Below are positions 1 through 10,846 of a DNA stretch of 64,000 bases, in pieces (position 1 is the first letter of the stretch; every line of letters starts with the position of its first letter). The notes under the pieces are model-generated. The model was not told the origin of the DNA. It saw only the letters and a list, made by a program, of their open reading frames with translations, and ran no database searches. The translations under genes were made by a program, and so were the position numbers. This DNA comes from Emydura subglobosa (Eukaryota; Chordata; Testudines; Chelidae). The stretch spans positions 6,142,689-6,206,688 of the forward strand of contig ML679995.1 in NCBI GenBank assembly GCA_007922225.1, written 5' to 3'.

Positions 1-965
1 CTCAAGCAGCCAGTTACCGTTCTCTGATTCTCTGACCAATAGCTGCTCCAGGGACAGGTTAGAGAATCCCCTAAACTACTTTAACCTGTGCCAGCTGACA
101 ACAGCCTCAATGCACACACTAGGGATAGCCAGGCCTCCTTGCCTCGCCATAGCCCACGTGGCAAGGACTGAAGGGAGAAGGAATGGGAGCTGTCTCTGCT
201 GGCTTCGAGCCTGGTCTGCAAGGGGTAGCCCCACAACAGGGGTTTCGGCCTGTATCTCCTCTCCCTTTTCACCACGAAAGGAATGGAGAGGGTCAGTGCA
301 TCTGCCCCAGAGTTGGTACAGCCTATGCACTGAGGAAGCTGGAATGAGATCTGTCTTTCTTAGATTCACCTCCACATTTGGCCCATTGACCTTTCTCCTC
401 ATTTCAGAAAAACTGATTAATTCCTACACAGAACTTTCCTTTCAACGCAACTGTTGTTGGGATCATCTGAAGAATACAAGGAAAGTTAACAGTTGCCTTT
501 CCCCATACATGAATGGGGCTCCTTCCCAGGATGTCAAATGTCATTTATGGAATGAACAAGGCTTTGCTATCCCTGGCTCTGATGCTCTTTGTGTCAACGA
601 CTGAGTCCTGTGTAGCCTGGCTGAACAGTTGAAGCAAGAGTCTGACCTACCAGTCAGAGATGACTCCAGACAAGGCATTCCAGAAGCAAAGTCAAGAGCC
701 ATAGCCGAGTGTCAGAAAACAAAGCCTACACTGAAGGGTTAACCATAGTTGTGGTCAGAAGGCAGAGCTGAGGGGCTAAGCTAGGACTCCAAAGTCAGGA
801 AGAAAATGGGGACTGGAACAAATCAGGGGGTGCAAACAATGAGGCTGCTTCTATCAGGGCCAGCTGAGATCATTAGGTTGTCAGGAGAGTGGCTCTGCTG
901 CAGGCTGGCCCCTGACAGTTTGCCAGAATAGCTATCTTGTTGTGTCTCTATGACCTAATCACTAA
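1..965. other. Unassigned leading segment
   Basis: No recognisable gene. An open frame of 164 codons lies on the plus strand near 110-604 and overlaps open frames on the other strand, but none contains a domain I recognise. The composition (many CAG/CTG-rich words, no codon bias visible) fits intergenic or old repeat DNA. An imperfect inverted pair built on CAGGGCCAGC and GCTGGCCCCTG lies at about 857-914. Confidence 0.4.
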
Positions 966-2240
966 ATCATAGAAGCTTAGGCTTGGGAGAGACCTCATGA
1001 GGTCATTTAATCCAATACCCTGCTAAAGGCAGGACCAACCCCAACTAAACTATCCCAGTCAGGGCTTTGTCAAGACGCACCTTAAAACCAATAAGGATGG
1101 AGAGTCCACCCCCTCCCTAGGTAACCCATTCCACTGCTTCACCACTCTCCTAGTGACAAAGTTTTTCCTAATATCCAACCTAGACTTTCCCCACTGCAAC
1201 TTGAGATCATTGCTCCTGGTTCTGTCATCTGCCTCCACTGAAAACAGTCTAGCTCCATTCTCCCTGGAACCCCCTTTCATGTAGTTGGAGGCTGCTATCA
1301 AATCACTCCTCACTCTTTTCTTCTGTGGCCTAAATAAGCCCAGTTCCCTCAGCCTCTTCTCAATAAGTCTTGTGCTACAGCCCTCTAATCATTGTTGTTG
1401 CCCTCCGCTGGACTCTCTCCAATTTGTCCACATCCTTTCTGTAGTGGGGGGCCCAAAACTGGACACATACTCCAAATGCGGCCTCACCAGTGCTGAATAG
1501 AGGGGAATAATCACTTCCCTCCATCTGCTGGCAATGCTCCTACTAATGCAGCCCAATATGCCATTAGCCTTCTTGGCAATAAGGGCATACTCTTGACTCA
1601 TATCCAGCTTCTTGACCACTGTAACCACCAGGTCCTTTTCTGTAGAACTGTTGCCTAGCCCGTTGGTCCCCAGTCTGTAGCAGTGCGTGAGATTCTCCCA
1701 TCCTAAGTACAGGACTCTGCACTTATCCTTGTTGAACCTCAACAGATTTATTTTGGCCCAATCCTCGAATTTATCTAGGTCACTCTATATCTTATCCCTA
1801 CCCTCCAGTGTATCTAGCACTCCCCCCCCCAGCTTAGTGTCATCAGCAAACTTGCTGAGGGTGCAATCTATCCCATCCTCCAAATCATTAATGAAGGTGT
1901 TGAACAAAACCGGCCCAGGACCAATCCCTGGGGCACTCCGCTTGTTACCAGCTGCCAGCTAGACATAGAGCCATTGATCATTTCCCATTGTGCCAAATGA
2001 TCTATTCTAGCCAGCCTTCTATCTATCTTATAGTTCATTCATTAAACCCATACTTCTTTGACTTGCTGATATGAATACTGTGGGAGACCGTATCAAAGGC
2101 TTTGCTAAAGTCAAGGTATATCACATCCACCACTATCTCCACACCCACAGATCTAGTTATCTCATCACAGAAGGCAATCAGGTTGGTTAGACATGACTTG
2201 CCCTTGGTGAATCCATGTTGACTGTTCCTAATGTTTTATG
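966..2240 (-). mobile_element. CR1 LINE, 5'-truncated, antisense
   Basis: Read on the minus strand, the segment starts in the CR1 reverse transcriptase region and ends in the CR1 3' tail, which on the plus strand appears as AATCATAGAAGCTTAGGC at its left edge. Diagnostic pieces are visible: the thumb region near 1389-1742 (residues [27 protein letters not shown]), the tail region near 1059-1313 (RTRSNDLKLQWG, WNGLPREG), and upstream DNA near 2160-2230 typical of CR1 polymerase. Stops and frameshifts break the frame, so it is inactive. The 5' edge near 2225-2260 is approximate. Confidence 0.93.
1389..1742 (-). pseudogene. CR1 reverse transcriptase C-terminal fragment
   Basis: This 117-codon open stretch corresponds to the region just after the polymerase core of CR1 ORF2. 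It holds the KC.V.YLG, EKDL.V.V and [12 protein letters not shown] patterns that follow the catalytic domain in CR1 proteins. The catalytic FADD box lies upstream and is not in this frame. It is the relic of a cytoplasmic and nuclear RNA-binding enzyme that copies LINE RNA into chromosomal DNA; here it has no start of its own and is not expected to be expressed. Confidence 0.85.
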
Positions 2241-4423
2241 ATGATTGGCTACTGGTCTATCACTCAACCCCTACTGTGGAGGGCCAGTAGGCTACTTTTC
2301 ATCTGTGCCCTACCTTTTGATCTGTCTGGATTGGGTGACCCTACCAGGAGTTACAACTCCTACCAGCATCTCTCTCAAGATCATTGGCACACACAAAGCT
2401 TCCCTCTGGGTCAAGAAGCAGTCCTCAGGGAAGGTATCCCATATGAACCATTTTATTTAGGCATAATACCGTGAATGGCTTCCTGCAGTAAATGGGTGCA
2501 TGCAGAAATTATGAGTTCACTATGGAGCCTTTCATTTTTCCATGGCTGGTTCAAATCCAGCCCGGGCTAGTGCTCTGATGATTTTCACTGTGGCAAGGTC
2601 TAGACACTCCAGTCAGCATCTCCCCACTATGCTGTGTAAGCATGTAGGGGAGCGGAGCTGGTTGGCAATTTTCCAGCGGAACATTTTTCCAACAGAAAAT
2701 GCCAATTCATCGCATCCTCCTACTGGACTGTGTCTGGAAGCTACCGTTGGGAGGAATTGCTCCAGAAATGGAGAGGGAAGAAGGGAGACCTTTATTATGG
2801 AGGCTCTGAGAGAAAAGCCAGGACATTTTGGTTTGCTGAATTGACTGGTGTGGGGGGGCAGCCTTGGGGAAGGGCTATCTTGGCCTGCACAGACGTCTGA
2901 GGAAAGAGTCTGGGGGGGTCTTGATTATTTTTTTTTTAAAGAAGGCTTAAAATAAAACAGCTAGCCCTGCTGGAGACTGCTTCCCTGGAGTCTGAGAGAG
3001 CGTCAAGAGAATTTCCCCAAGGAGAGAGCTGGCTCCGCAAGAGTGAAAACTGGCCCGTTAGGCCCAATCCTTCACTCTTCCACACTTGTATCCCGTTTAC
3101 CTAGCACATTCCTGTCTTCTTTAATGCCAAGACACAAGGAAAAGTCTTTCACCCAAAAGAATATCTCAACAGGTATTTGGTATCTGTAATTTCTACTTTA
3201 TCTGGGATCCAGGCATGTAGCATTAAGAGGAGGTCTTCACTACACAGCCTCCAAAACGCTGCTTCTTTTGTTCAGCCATGGTGTTCAGAGGAGCTAGAAA
3301 GATGCACATCCCTTGCCAGTGTTATTGGGAAGACTTTGGTTGTGAAGGATCTTAGTGTGGAGGTGGGTAAGTTACCCATTACCTACATAATTACCAAGTG
3401 TTGCAATATAGACTGAACAGACCTACCCAGTATGTGATAAAGGTGGTGTGATTAAAGGCAGCAATGGCTTTGTTGTATCTTTGTGTTAAAAGCAACTCGG
3501 CTGAGATGGGAACTTCTCATGTCGTTGTAAGGGCCTTTCAGAGAGCATTTCTAAAGTGCATCTTCCCCCACCCAGCCCCTCCCTCCGCTAGATTTCTTCT
3601 TCTTCTATGTTTAGATCCCTTCAATATGAAGAAAAAAAAGCCCCCTGAGGGCAAACTTAAAAGAGGTGTTTTCTCACCTTCACACACTGCGCACTGGGGA
3701 GAGGGGAAATGCACATCTTTGTGCGTTTTTTTTTTTTTTAAAAGCTTTGTGAAAGGATTTCTAAGAAGATGTTTATTTCCTTTAGCTGACTCTTGTTTAT
3801 TCACGAAGCAGCAAGCTGAAAGAATTTGGTTTGATCAAAGCAGTTGTGAGGCAGCATGTTAAAGCTAGCAAGGATTCAAGGCACTTGTAGATGCCGGAGG
3901 GGAGGGGGGGGAGGGAGAAGTCACATGCAGTGTGCTCGGGAAACTTCACCTTTAAAAGGTGTACTGGGGTTCTGCAGCCTCTGCGATATGAACTGGGGTG
4001 GGGGGGGCAGCTGAATGTACCTTTCCTGTGGGCATATGTCCAAGGCGTGGAAAAAACACCATCTCAGCAGGAATTCCCGCTAGCAGTCCTAGCAGAGGGG
4101 GATGGAAAGGACCTGGAAGGTCTGATTATCCTCTGGCATACACCAGTGTGAACCATGGTCTGGAGAAGGGGATGGAATTACACAATGCTGGAGTCCTAAA
4201 AAAGGAAGTGTCAGAAGGCGGAGCATGGGAAGATCCTGGAGGGGAGAGCAGGAGTGAAAGGGGGAGCTGGGAGGAAAGTAAGAGAAGTGGGGGAGGCCCC
4301 AAAGAACAGGGGATGACTACTTCAGAGCCCATCCCGTCACCACCACCTGCTCCTGTTCCCTACAAGGCACTCCTTATACTGTATGGCTCCACCCTGGCTC
4401 TGCCCTACCCCACCCACTCAGAG
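2241..4423. other. Unassigned interval between two CR1 tails
   Basis: No gene is recognised. A B-box-like tRNA word (GGTTCAAATCC) at about 2549-2559 suggests the remnant of a SINE head. Homopolymer runs occur at about 2929-2938 and 3727-3739. A G-rich tract lies at 3896-3917, and a second purine-rich stretch with several G runs at about 4240-4300. Short open frames on both strands overlap each other and carry no domain. Confidence 0.4.
3896..3917 (+). other. G-quadruplex-capable G tract
   Basis: The plus strand carries runs of 4, 8 and 3 G separated by single A, preceded by GG. Splitting the 8-G run gives four G3 tracts with one-base loops, which fits the usual G4 motif. No gene start lies close by, so any regulatory role is not supported by context. 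Confidence 0.5.
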
Positions 4424-5031
4424 AATCGTAGAACCATAGAATATTAGGGTTGGAAGGGAACTCAGGAGGTCATCTAGTGCAACCCACTGCTCAAAGCAGG
4501 ACCAACCCCGACTAAACCATCCCAGCCAGGGCTTTGTCAAGCTGGGCCTTAAAAACCTCTAAGGATGGAGATTCCATCACCTCTCTAGGTAACCCATTCC
4601 AGTGCTTCACCACCCTCCTAGTGAAAAACTTTTTCCTAATAACCAACCTAGACCTCCCCCACTGCAACTTGAGACCATTGCTCCTAGTTCTGTCATCTAC
4701 TACCACTGAGAACAGCCTAGCTTCATTCTCGTTGGAACCCCCCTTCAGGTAGTTGAAGGCTGCTATCAAATCCCCCCTCATTCTTCTCTTCTGAAGACAA
4801 AACAAGCCTAGTTCCCTCAGCCTCTCCTCATAAGTCTTGTGCTCCAACTCCCTAATCATTTTTGTTGCCCTTCGTTGGACTCTCTCCAATTTGTCCACAT
4901 CCTTTCTGTAGTGGGGGGCCCAAAACTGGACACAATACTCCAAATGCGGCCTCACCAGTGCCTAATAGAGGGCAATAAACACTTTCCTCGATTTGTTGGC
5001 AATGCTCCTACTAATGCAGCCCAATATGCCC
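4424..5031 (-). mobile_element. CR1 LINE, 5'-truncated, antisense
   Basis: A clean CR1 3' part. On the minus strand a 147-codon frame (4512-4955) runs through the end of the reverse transcriptase [71 protein letters not shown] and a C-terminal LDKALAGM, then the CR1 tail. This is among the best preserved CR1 reading frames here, implying a younger insertion than the 20-23 kb copies. It is truncated at about 5031, where the sequence changes abruptly to unrelated DNA. Confidence 0.95.
4512..4955 (-). pseudogene. CR1 ORF2 C-terminal fragment (147 codons)
   Basis: The open stretch covers only the extreme C-terminus of CR1 ORF2, beyond the polymerase catalytic motifs. It reads through the conserved [26 protein letters not shown] and WNGLPREV blocks to the natural stop, and it lacks the endonuclease and the catalytic palm. 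In full-length CR1 this region is a conserved tail of unclear function after the RT thumb. There is no promoter, and the fragment begins at the truncation point of the insertion. Confidence 0.85.
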
Positions 5032-6131
5032 AGATCAGACGTTCACTCAGAGGATTTGTTCAACCACAAATTACTGGGCATGGTGCATGGATTACTATGT
5101 GACATTCCACTGCATCTGCTATGGAACGAGATCAGACTAGATAGTGTTTCCCAACTCTCACAGTTTTATCATGATATTGGGTGTTTTTGTCTTAAAACCC
5201 CAGCTGCTGGAGGCACGTGATTAGAAGAGAATCAGTTTATTTCAGAAAAAAGGTAAGTTTCTAGCCCTTATGACTGCAGAGGGAAGCCTGAGAGTGTGAC
5301 ACCGACAAACTCTCAAATCAGAAGGTAAATGATAAGGAACATAACAGATATATTTTAAAATCACATGATTTTTAAGTCAATCTCATGATTTTCGGGGACC
5401 TGACCTGATTTTTGAATGTCTGGAGCTGGTCATATTTTAGATGATCACAGTGGTGCCTTCTAGCCTTCAAAAGTATGCTCATGTCACTGGTTCTTCTAGG
5501 TCAGGATTGAAGAATATTATTGGTAGTAATGTGAGGGAAGTTTGTCCTACTCATGCTGGATCTTCTCTGTGGAGAGACAGAGGATATCAGACTCTGCGCT
5601 GTCCTTCCAGTACCTTTTTAGCAGCGCTAAATTAACTTTGAAAAAGAAGGAAAAAAACCCAAATGAAATTATCATTTGAGTAGAAAAAAAGCTCCGACTC
5701 CTGCCCTCCTAAATCTGATTAACTTTGCTTTGTAATTAAATTGCAGAGAAGTGGCCTAAATGCAGTTAACTAGGCATTTACTTTCGGTTTAATAGGTTAA
5801 TTATTATATGATAGATAAACTCTGAGAGCCGGATCCTGGCTTCTAAGGGGTAGGGTGGTTATTACAATGCCTATCTTAGAAAAGCTGATGCAACTATGCA
5901 AGGTGAATGTAGTTTAGGGTGTGGGGCTGGCTATTTCTGACCCTGCTAGAACTCTTCATATTTAATCAGTGGAATTGCCATGGTCCCCATGGGAGTCCCT
6001 TGTTAAAATTCTGTCCACAGACTGAAGGGAAAGTTGGGACTCATTTTCCTACAGTGGAGACACCCCCATCCAAAGATCTATTCAAGGTTCTCACCCCATC
6101 TACCCCCGTTCAGTAGCAAAGTGAACAATGC
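5032..6131. other. Unassigned, AT-rich in part
   Basis: No gene is recognised. The stretch near 5690-5820 is rich in TAATTA/TTAATT words, a pattern seen in homeodomain-bound conserved non-coding DNA but also by chance in AT-rich DNA. Short open frames at 5441-5635 and 5919-6116 have no domain. Confidence 0.35.
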
Positions 6132-6267
6132 TGTCAGTCGTAGGCTGCGTGTGTGTTCTCCCCAGGCGTATCCTGTCCCAGCCCTGCAGATAACCGAGAC
6201 ACTGAACCAAGATCAGGTTATCCAATACGACCACAGATCCCTTTCGGCAATGAAGGGACCAGGACAG

Positions 6268-6273
6268 GTTTAT
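6268..6273 (-). terminator. Poly(A) signal of the candidate LTR
   Basis: TTTATT on the plus strand gives AATAAA on the minus strand in the context ACAATAAACC. It sits about 155 bp downstream of the TATA-like box of the same LTR candidate, a spacing expected for the R region. Confidence 0.4.
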
Positions 6274-6422
6274 TGTCAAATGAGTACGGAAAAAAAAACA
6301 CCCTATACGTGCCACAAGTACACTGAATACACGTATGCCGCTGATAATGGACTAGCTCAGTAAATGGCGGGACTTTCCGTTCCTCACTTGGCCTGACAAA
6401 GACACTCCATTTGAGACCCTCC

Positions 6423-6433
6423 TTTATACAGTG
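6423..6433 (-). promoter_or_regulatory. TATA-like box of the candidate LTR
   Basis: CCTTTATACAG on the plus strand reads CTGTATAAAGG on the minus strand. Its place upstream of an AATAAA signal within TG...CA ends supports an LTR promoter. No transcript evidence is visible. Confidence 0.4.
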
Positions 6434-6832
6434 CTACAAACAAGTTGCATATTGTTCCTTTGACATGTGTAGTTGCCACCCTCTGATGTGGTAAGATACC
6501 GCCTTTTACCTTGTACTGAATGGTTCGGCCAAAACATCTCTACCCATCATATTGTCATTCCGAGGGGTCAGTATGCCCTCATTATCTATGAGGTATTGGG
6601 ATGTTCTGGTACCTTTCTGCAAAGTGTTGTGTGAGTGCTCTGTCCCTAGTTCTTCTTTAGGAGTGTATCAGTTCTGCTCTTGCCAGTTGCTTGAGACTGC
6701 CAGCATTCAAAGCCTGACTTCTGCTAACTTTGCTCTATAACAGACCTGACCTTTACTTCAGTTGAGGCCTCAGGCCTCAGATCTGGCCTGTTATGCTAGG
6801 CCTCATGTCTCTGGCTCTCATGTCCTACTACA

Positions 6833-8049
6833 AACGGCGTCTCTGCTACCCTAGTATCCAGAGACTCAGTGGGGTTGGCTTGTCTATTGAACAGGTGCGT
6901 GGGGGATGAGCAAAGACGCTGTGTTTCCCCCATTCCTTGTGATCCCAGGGCAAAGGCTAGAGAGAACTGCAATCCCTGAGCTCAGGGTAGCACAGGGATC
7001 GTGTCCTGCCCTGGGATACAATCCACTGCCAGGGGCTGAGAAGGAGGTGGGGCCATGGCCACACATACACAACCCTGTGGAGCTGGTCAGCCTTAGAAAA
7101 GAGAGACGACCGCACTGTCTCTAAGCAACAGGGAGGGATTGTGCTTTTGAGCCTGTGACGCTTCTCGAGATATCCAGAACCGTGAGTCACCTTGTTACAC
7201 CAGTGCATCCCGCTAAAGGAAGAATTGTTTGTGCTTAACCACCATCCGCAGTCTGTTAGCCACCCAAACAATCTCCTCAGGGAAATAATAACACCCTCTG
7301 TCCTTTGCAGGTAAACAATAGGTGTACTTTAGTCCCCAAGCCCCCTTGGAAACTTTCCTCTGTGATATCCAGCCCCCGTCACTGGAGAGTCGCAGAAATA
7401 GCAGGTTTGCTCTCCCCAAAGGCACAGCGCGCGCACTAGCTGGATTCGGCTGAGGATCAGCTCCTATATAACAGGACAGCTCTGAGATATGGTTATGGTG
7501 AAATCGCTCATAAGTTTATTATCAAAGATGGAGATTTATGAGAGGGTGAGTCAGGATAGTGATGGACATAACAAAGTTGCATATAAAACAAAATCATAAC
7601 ACGCTTCCTAGCTATTAAATTTAACAGGCTAGCCTCCTGTCTGAAGAAGTCTTTTCTCACCCAAAGTCTTCTTGCGGCATTTCCAACACAGGCTGGTTGG
7701 GATTCTATTTTCACAAAGGTACTCACACTGCTCAATTAGTTCCTCAGGTGCAGGATAAAACATGTCTTTTTGCCTTTCCCATATATCCACCCAAACTCTT
7801 TGTTGGTCCCCAGGGATTTATTCCCTGTGGTGCTGACTTCATATTGACTTCATATCCTCATGTCGATTTTGTGTGTAAACGGGACTTCCGTTGGGTTGGC
7901 TTACAGTGCGTAATGTACATGTGAACCTAGGCAGACAGGTGAATAGCAAGAAAAAACCTGTACCAAAAACAAGACACCTTGCTACACATGCTTCTCCCTC
8001 TGTGGAGTGGATGAGAGGATAAACAACATGTGACAGAGGTTAGTTTATA
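6833..8049. other. Unassigned, possibly old retroelement debris
   Basis: No gene is recognised. Short open frames on both strands overlap. The tract at 7200-7500 has unusual CpG content (GCGCGCGC at about 7427-7434) and a TATATAA near 7464, which may mark old LTR material, but I could not define ends. A 12-bp near-perfect tandem (GACTTCATATT) lies at about 7834-7858. Confidence 0.3.
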
Positions 8050-8427
8050 TAGACTCATAGACTCTAAGGTTAGAAGGGACCAATACGATCATCTAGTGCG
8101 GCCTCCTGCACAACGCAGGCCACAGAACCTCACCCACCCACTCCTGTAATAGACCCTGACCCATGACTGCGTTCTTAAAGTCCTCAAATCATGGTTTAAA
8201 GACTTTAAAGTACAGAGAATCCACCAGCAGGTGAGCCGTGCCCCATGCTACAGAGGAAGGCGAAAAACTTTCGGAGCCTTTGCCAATCTGCCCTGGGGGA
8301 AAATTCTTTCCTGACCCCAAATATGGCCATCAGTTAAACCCTGAGCATCTGGGCCAGACTCACGAGCCAGACACCCAAGAAAGAATTCTCTGTAATAACT
8401 CAGAACCCCCCATCTAACATCCCGTCA
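8050..8427 (-). mobile_element. CR1 LINE 3' tail, antisense (variant subfamily)
   Basis: The left edge ACTCATAGACTCTAAGG is the inverted CR1 3' terminus. The body (CACAGAACCTCACCCACCC, then AAAATTCTTTCCTGACCCC) matches a widespread reptilian CR1 tail distinct from the subfamily at 4424-5031. No open frame remains; only the 3' untranslated part is present. Confidence 0.85.
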
Positions 8428-9976
8428 CGTTACTTAATGCACTACTGGAAGAGGCTCAGATACGGCAACTGTGAGCACAGAATGAGTGGCATAGGAAGCA
8501 CATGCTAAGGAGCATACTGGCATGTTCAGCATACTGTGGCAGTGACTGCACAGAATCTTATTGCATGGAAAGCTGGTCCACTATAGATTCACAGCCTGGC
8601 TGGCTGCTCACTAATTCTCTATGTAGATGAGTCGTTAGAATCCCTAAAAGGGTGCTTGCTATTTAAATGAAACTGCACGTGTCACCAGCACAGCCATATA
8701 GGACCGTGGCAGTTCAAGACCGGCAGCCCCGTGGCACTTGTTTTGATCTTGCTGTTTGACAGTTAACTGAATCGCTGAGGGACTGTGTCCACTTGAGTAT
8801 TTCGAGGCTAAACTGGAGGAGGGTCTCCGCATTTTGAAGGAAGCTCAGGGCCAGGTGAAATGTGGTGCCAGTTCATCCCAGGCAGCAGGTTGAGTGCTTC
8901 TAAGAGGCTAATGAAAGGAAGCACTGGACGGCATCTGTTAACAAGTAATAATCAGCCTTGTAATTAAAATTGTCCACAACTTGACAAGGACTCTTAGCAC
9001 CGGTACTGAAAGCATTACAAAATTCTGGAATGTGGGAGGATTTTTGACATACAAGTTGGCTGAGGTAATAGCTTTTTTTTTTAACCAACTTTTGTTCCTA
9101 TTACCCACCACCTTGTCTCTAACATCCTGGGACCAACACGGCTACCACAACGGAGCACCTATCTGCATAGCTGAGCCATTATCCTAGGTATTCTCTACTT
9201 TTTGGACTTGGTTTACCCTGGGACTCTTAGCACAAGTTGCTTTCTACTCACCTGCTCGCATCCCAGTTGGTGCATGGCGCCCTCTGAAGGAGCACAGGAC
9301 TTTTCATTCCACATCGTTAAAACCCCTGACTGCTATTTACTGCATATGGTATTCTTCTTTGCGTTGTGTTCAAAACCTTTGCGCTTAAATAGCTGCTGCA
9401 GTTCACCCTAGGTGAGAATGTGTTTCAATACTGGGCTGATTCCTGTACATAATCCTTTATGTCTGCAAAGTTCTTCAGGATCCTTCAAAGATAACACTAA
9501 TAATCATGTTATTACCTCAACCTTAAACTACAGTTACTAAACAAAGAATCCACAAGACGAACTTCAAACTCACTGAGCCTTCCAGTGTACTAATGGGTTA
9601 GGCCCACAACAGCTTGGAAGTTATTTGTGATTTATATAGTGCTAGAGGTGCCCTCTGGATCTAAAACAAGGTTCCTCCCCCAGGAGCACCTCCTTGCTTC
9701 CAATCAGACAAACAGTACTTAGGGAACAAAGACTGTGCTCTCAAATAGGTGTGTGGACAACATAGGGGTAAACGAGTGTGAGAAGAAACTTTTGATCCAC
9801 AAAGGAACTAACCTATTTTGGACCAGAGCTATTGAAATTATAAGAGGAAGAAATAAAGAGAATATTCCCAACCAGGTAACAGAATGTTTGCAGAATGGGG
9901 GAAAAAATCTTGACTCCACTGCATGAATCACTGGGTGGAATTATTTGGCTTTTATTATGTAAGTTATCATACTAGA
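8428..9976. other. Unassigned with a short repeat
   Basis: No gene is recognised. Positions 9104-9150 carry CTAACATCCTGGGACCAAC followed by ACGGCTACCACAAC, the terminal part of the Penelope-like family also present at 55.7 kb. The rest shows only short overlapping open frames. Confidence 0.35.
9104..9150 (+). mobile_element. Penelope-like family 3' end fragment
   Basis: The motif ATCCTGGGACCAACACGGCT after CACCTTGTCTCTAA is the same terminus that appears inverted at about 55695-55735 (ATCCTGGGATCAACATAGC on the minus strand). Only about 45 bp is left, so the assignment depends on that internal comparison. Confidence 0.45.
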
Positions 9977-10082
9977 TGATGATCTAGTTGGAGTTGGGGT
10001 TCGTCCTGCTTTGAGCAGGGGTTAGACTAGATGACCTCCTGAGGTCCCTTCGAACCTGAATCTTCTATGACTCTATGATAAA
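9977..10082 (+). mobile_element. CR1 LINE 3' terminus, sense
   Basis: The last ~105 bp of CR1 in sense orientation: GTTCGTCCTGCTTTGAGCAG, GACTAGATGACCTCCTGAGG and the terminal TCTATGACTCTATGATAA. It is severely 5'-truncated. Confidence 0.92.
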
Positions 10083-10102
10083 GGCCTTAAATCTATGTGA
10101 CA

Positions 10103-10184
10103 GAGCCTGAGTTGGTGTAAATTGGGGTAGCTCCACTGAAGTTAACAGAGCTACAATGATTTACACCAGCTGAGGATCTGGCCA
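10103..10184. repeat. Palindromic short interspersed repeat
   Basis: Arms GTTGGTGTAAATT (10111-10123) and GATTTACACCAGC (10158-10170) are inverted copies around a 34-bp centre, followed by TGAGGATCTGGCC. A related palindrome occurs at 27187-27264. The shape suggests a fold-back MITE; no target duplication is clear. Confidence 0.6.
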
Positions 10185-10186
10185 TA

Positions 10187-10620
10187 GGATTCTATGGATT
10201 TAATCGATTCTAAGGCCAGAAGGCACCGCTGTGATCGTCAAGAGTGACCTCCTGTACCGCACAGGCCATAGAACGTCTTGGAAATAAGTCTTGCTTGAAA
10301 CTAGAGCATATCCTTTTAGAAAACCATTCAATCTTAATTTTAAAAGTGCCCGTGACGGAGAATCCACCACAACCTTTGGTAAGTTGGTCCAGTGGTTAGT
10401 TACCCTCACTTGTGTGTCTTATTTCAGTCTGAATTTGTCTAGCTTCCTCTTCCAACCATTAGATCTTTTTGTAACTCAATCTGAGAGACTGAAGAACCTG
10501 TCATCCAATATTTGTCCCCCATGTAGGTATTTATAGACTGTAATCAAGTTTCTCATAACCTTCTCTTTGTTAAGCTAGATTAAAAGAATTCAATCTATTT
10601 ATCACTATAAAGCATGTTTT
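10187..10620 (-). mobile_element. CR1 LINE 3' part, antisense
   Basis: The inverted CR1 tail starts at GGATTCTATGGATTTAATCG and continues through AGAATCCACCACAACC and TTCTCATAACCTTCTC to CACTATAAAGCATGTTTTCC, all CR1 words. Only non-catalytic coding remnants and the tail remain. The 5' edge runs into the first unit of a tandem duplication that begins at 10603. Confidence 0.8.
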
Positions 10621-10846
10621 CCAGTCCTTTGGGGGCTGAAAAGTTAGTTTGGGTTGGATTAACTGGCCAGGGTACAGTGTGGGTTAAGGAGAGTTGATTG
10701 GTTGCAATTCGTTATGGGTCTGTCACTAAAAGGCATGTTTTCCAATCACTTGGGGGTCTTTCAGATCGTTCGTAATGGGTCGATTTGGCAAGGCTGTGGT
10801 GTGGGTTGAGGAGAGCTGGTGGGTTGCAGTGCATTCTGAACTGGAT
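10603..10846 (+). repeat. Diverged ~121-bp tandem duplication
   Basis: Unit 1 (10603-10723) and unit 2 (10724 to about 10846) align along their length. Both start CACTA.AA.GCATGTTTTCC, then ...CTTGGGGG, a GGGT.GATT..... run, GTG.GGGTT.AGGAGAG.TG and a GGTTGCA block. The start is the CR1 word at the edge of the neighbouring insertion, so the duplication includes the CR1 border plus about 100 bp of flanking DNA. Confidence 0.75.

Larger units (their letters stand above)
6132..6832 (-). mobile_element. Candidate solo LTR, antisense
   Basis: Read on the minus strand the segment begins TGTAGTAGG, ends CCTACGACTGACA (TG...CA termini with a short inverted match), and has LTR-like order: a TATA-like box CTGTATAAAGG at about 6423-6433, then an AATAAA poly(A) signal at about 6268-6273 about 155 bp downstream, then a U5-like end. 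Length of about 700 bp is normal for a retroviral LTR. I see no matching target-site duplication and no flanking internal sequence, so the family is unknown and the call rests on architecture. Confidence 0.5.

Noticed and set aside
110..604. 164-codon plus-strand open frame near the left edge
   Set aside because: It overlaps two open frames on the other strand, has no domain, no coherent composition and no splice or promoter context; best explained as chance in repeat-derived DNA.
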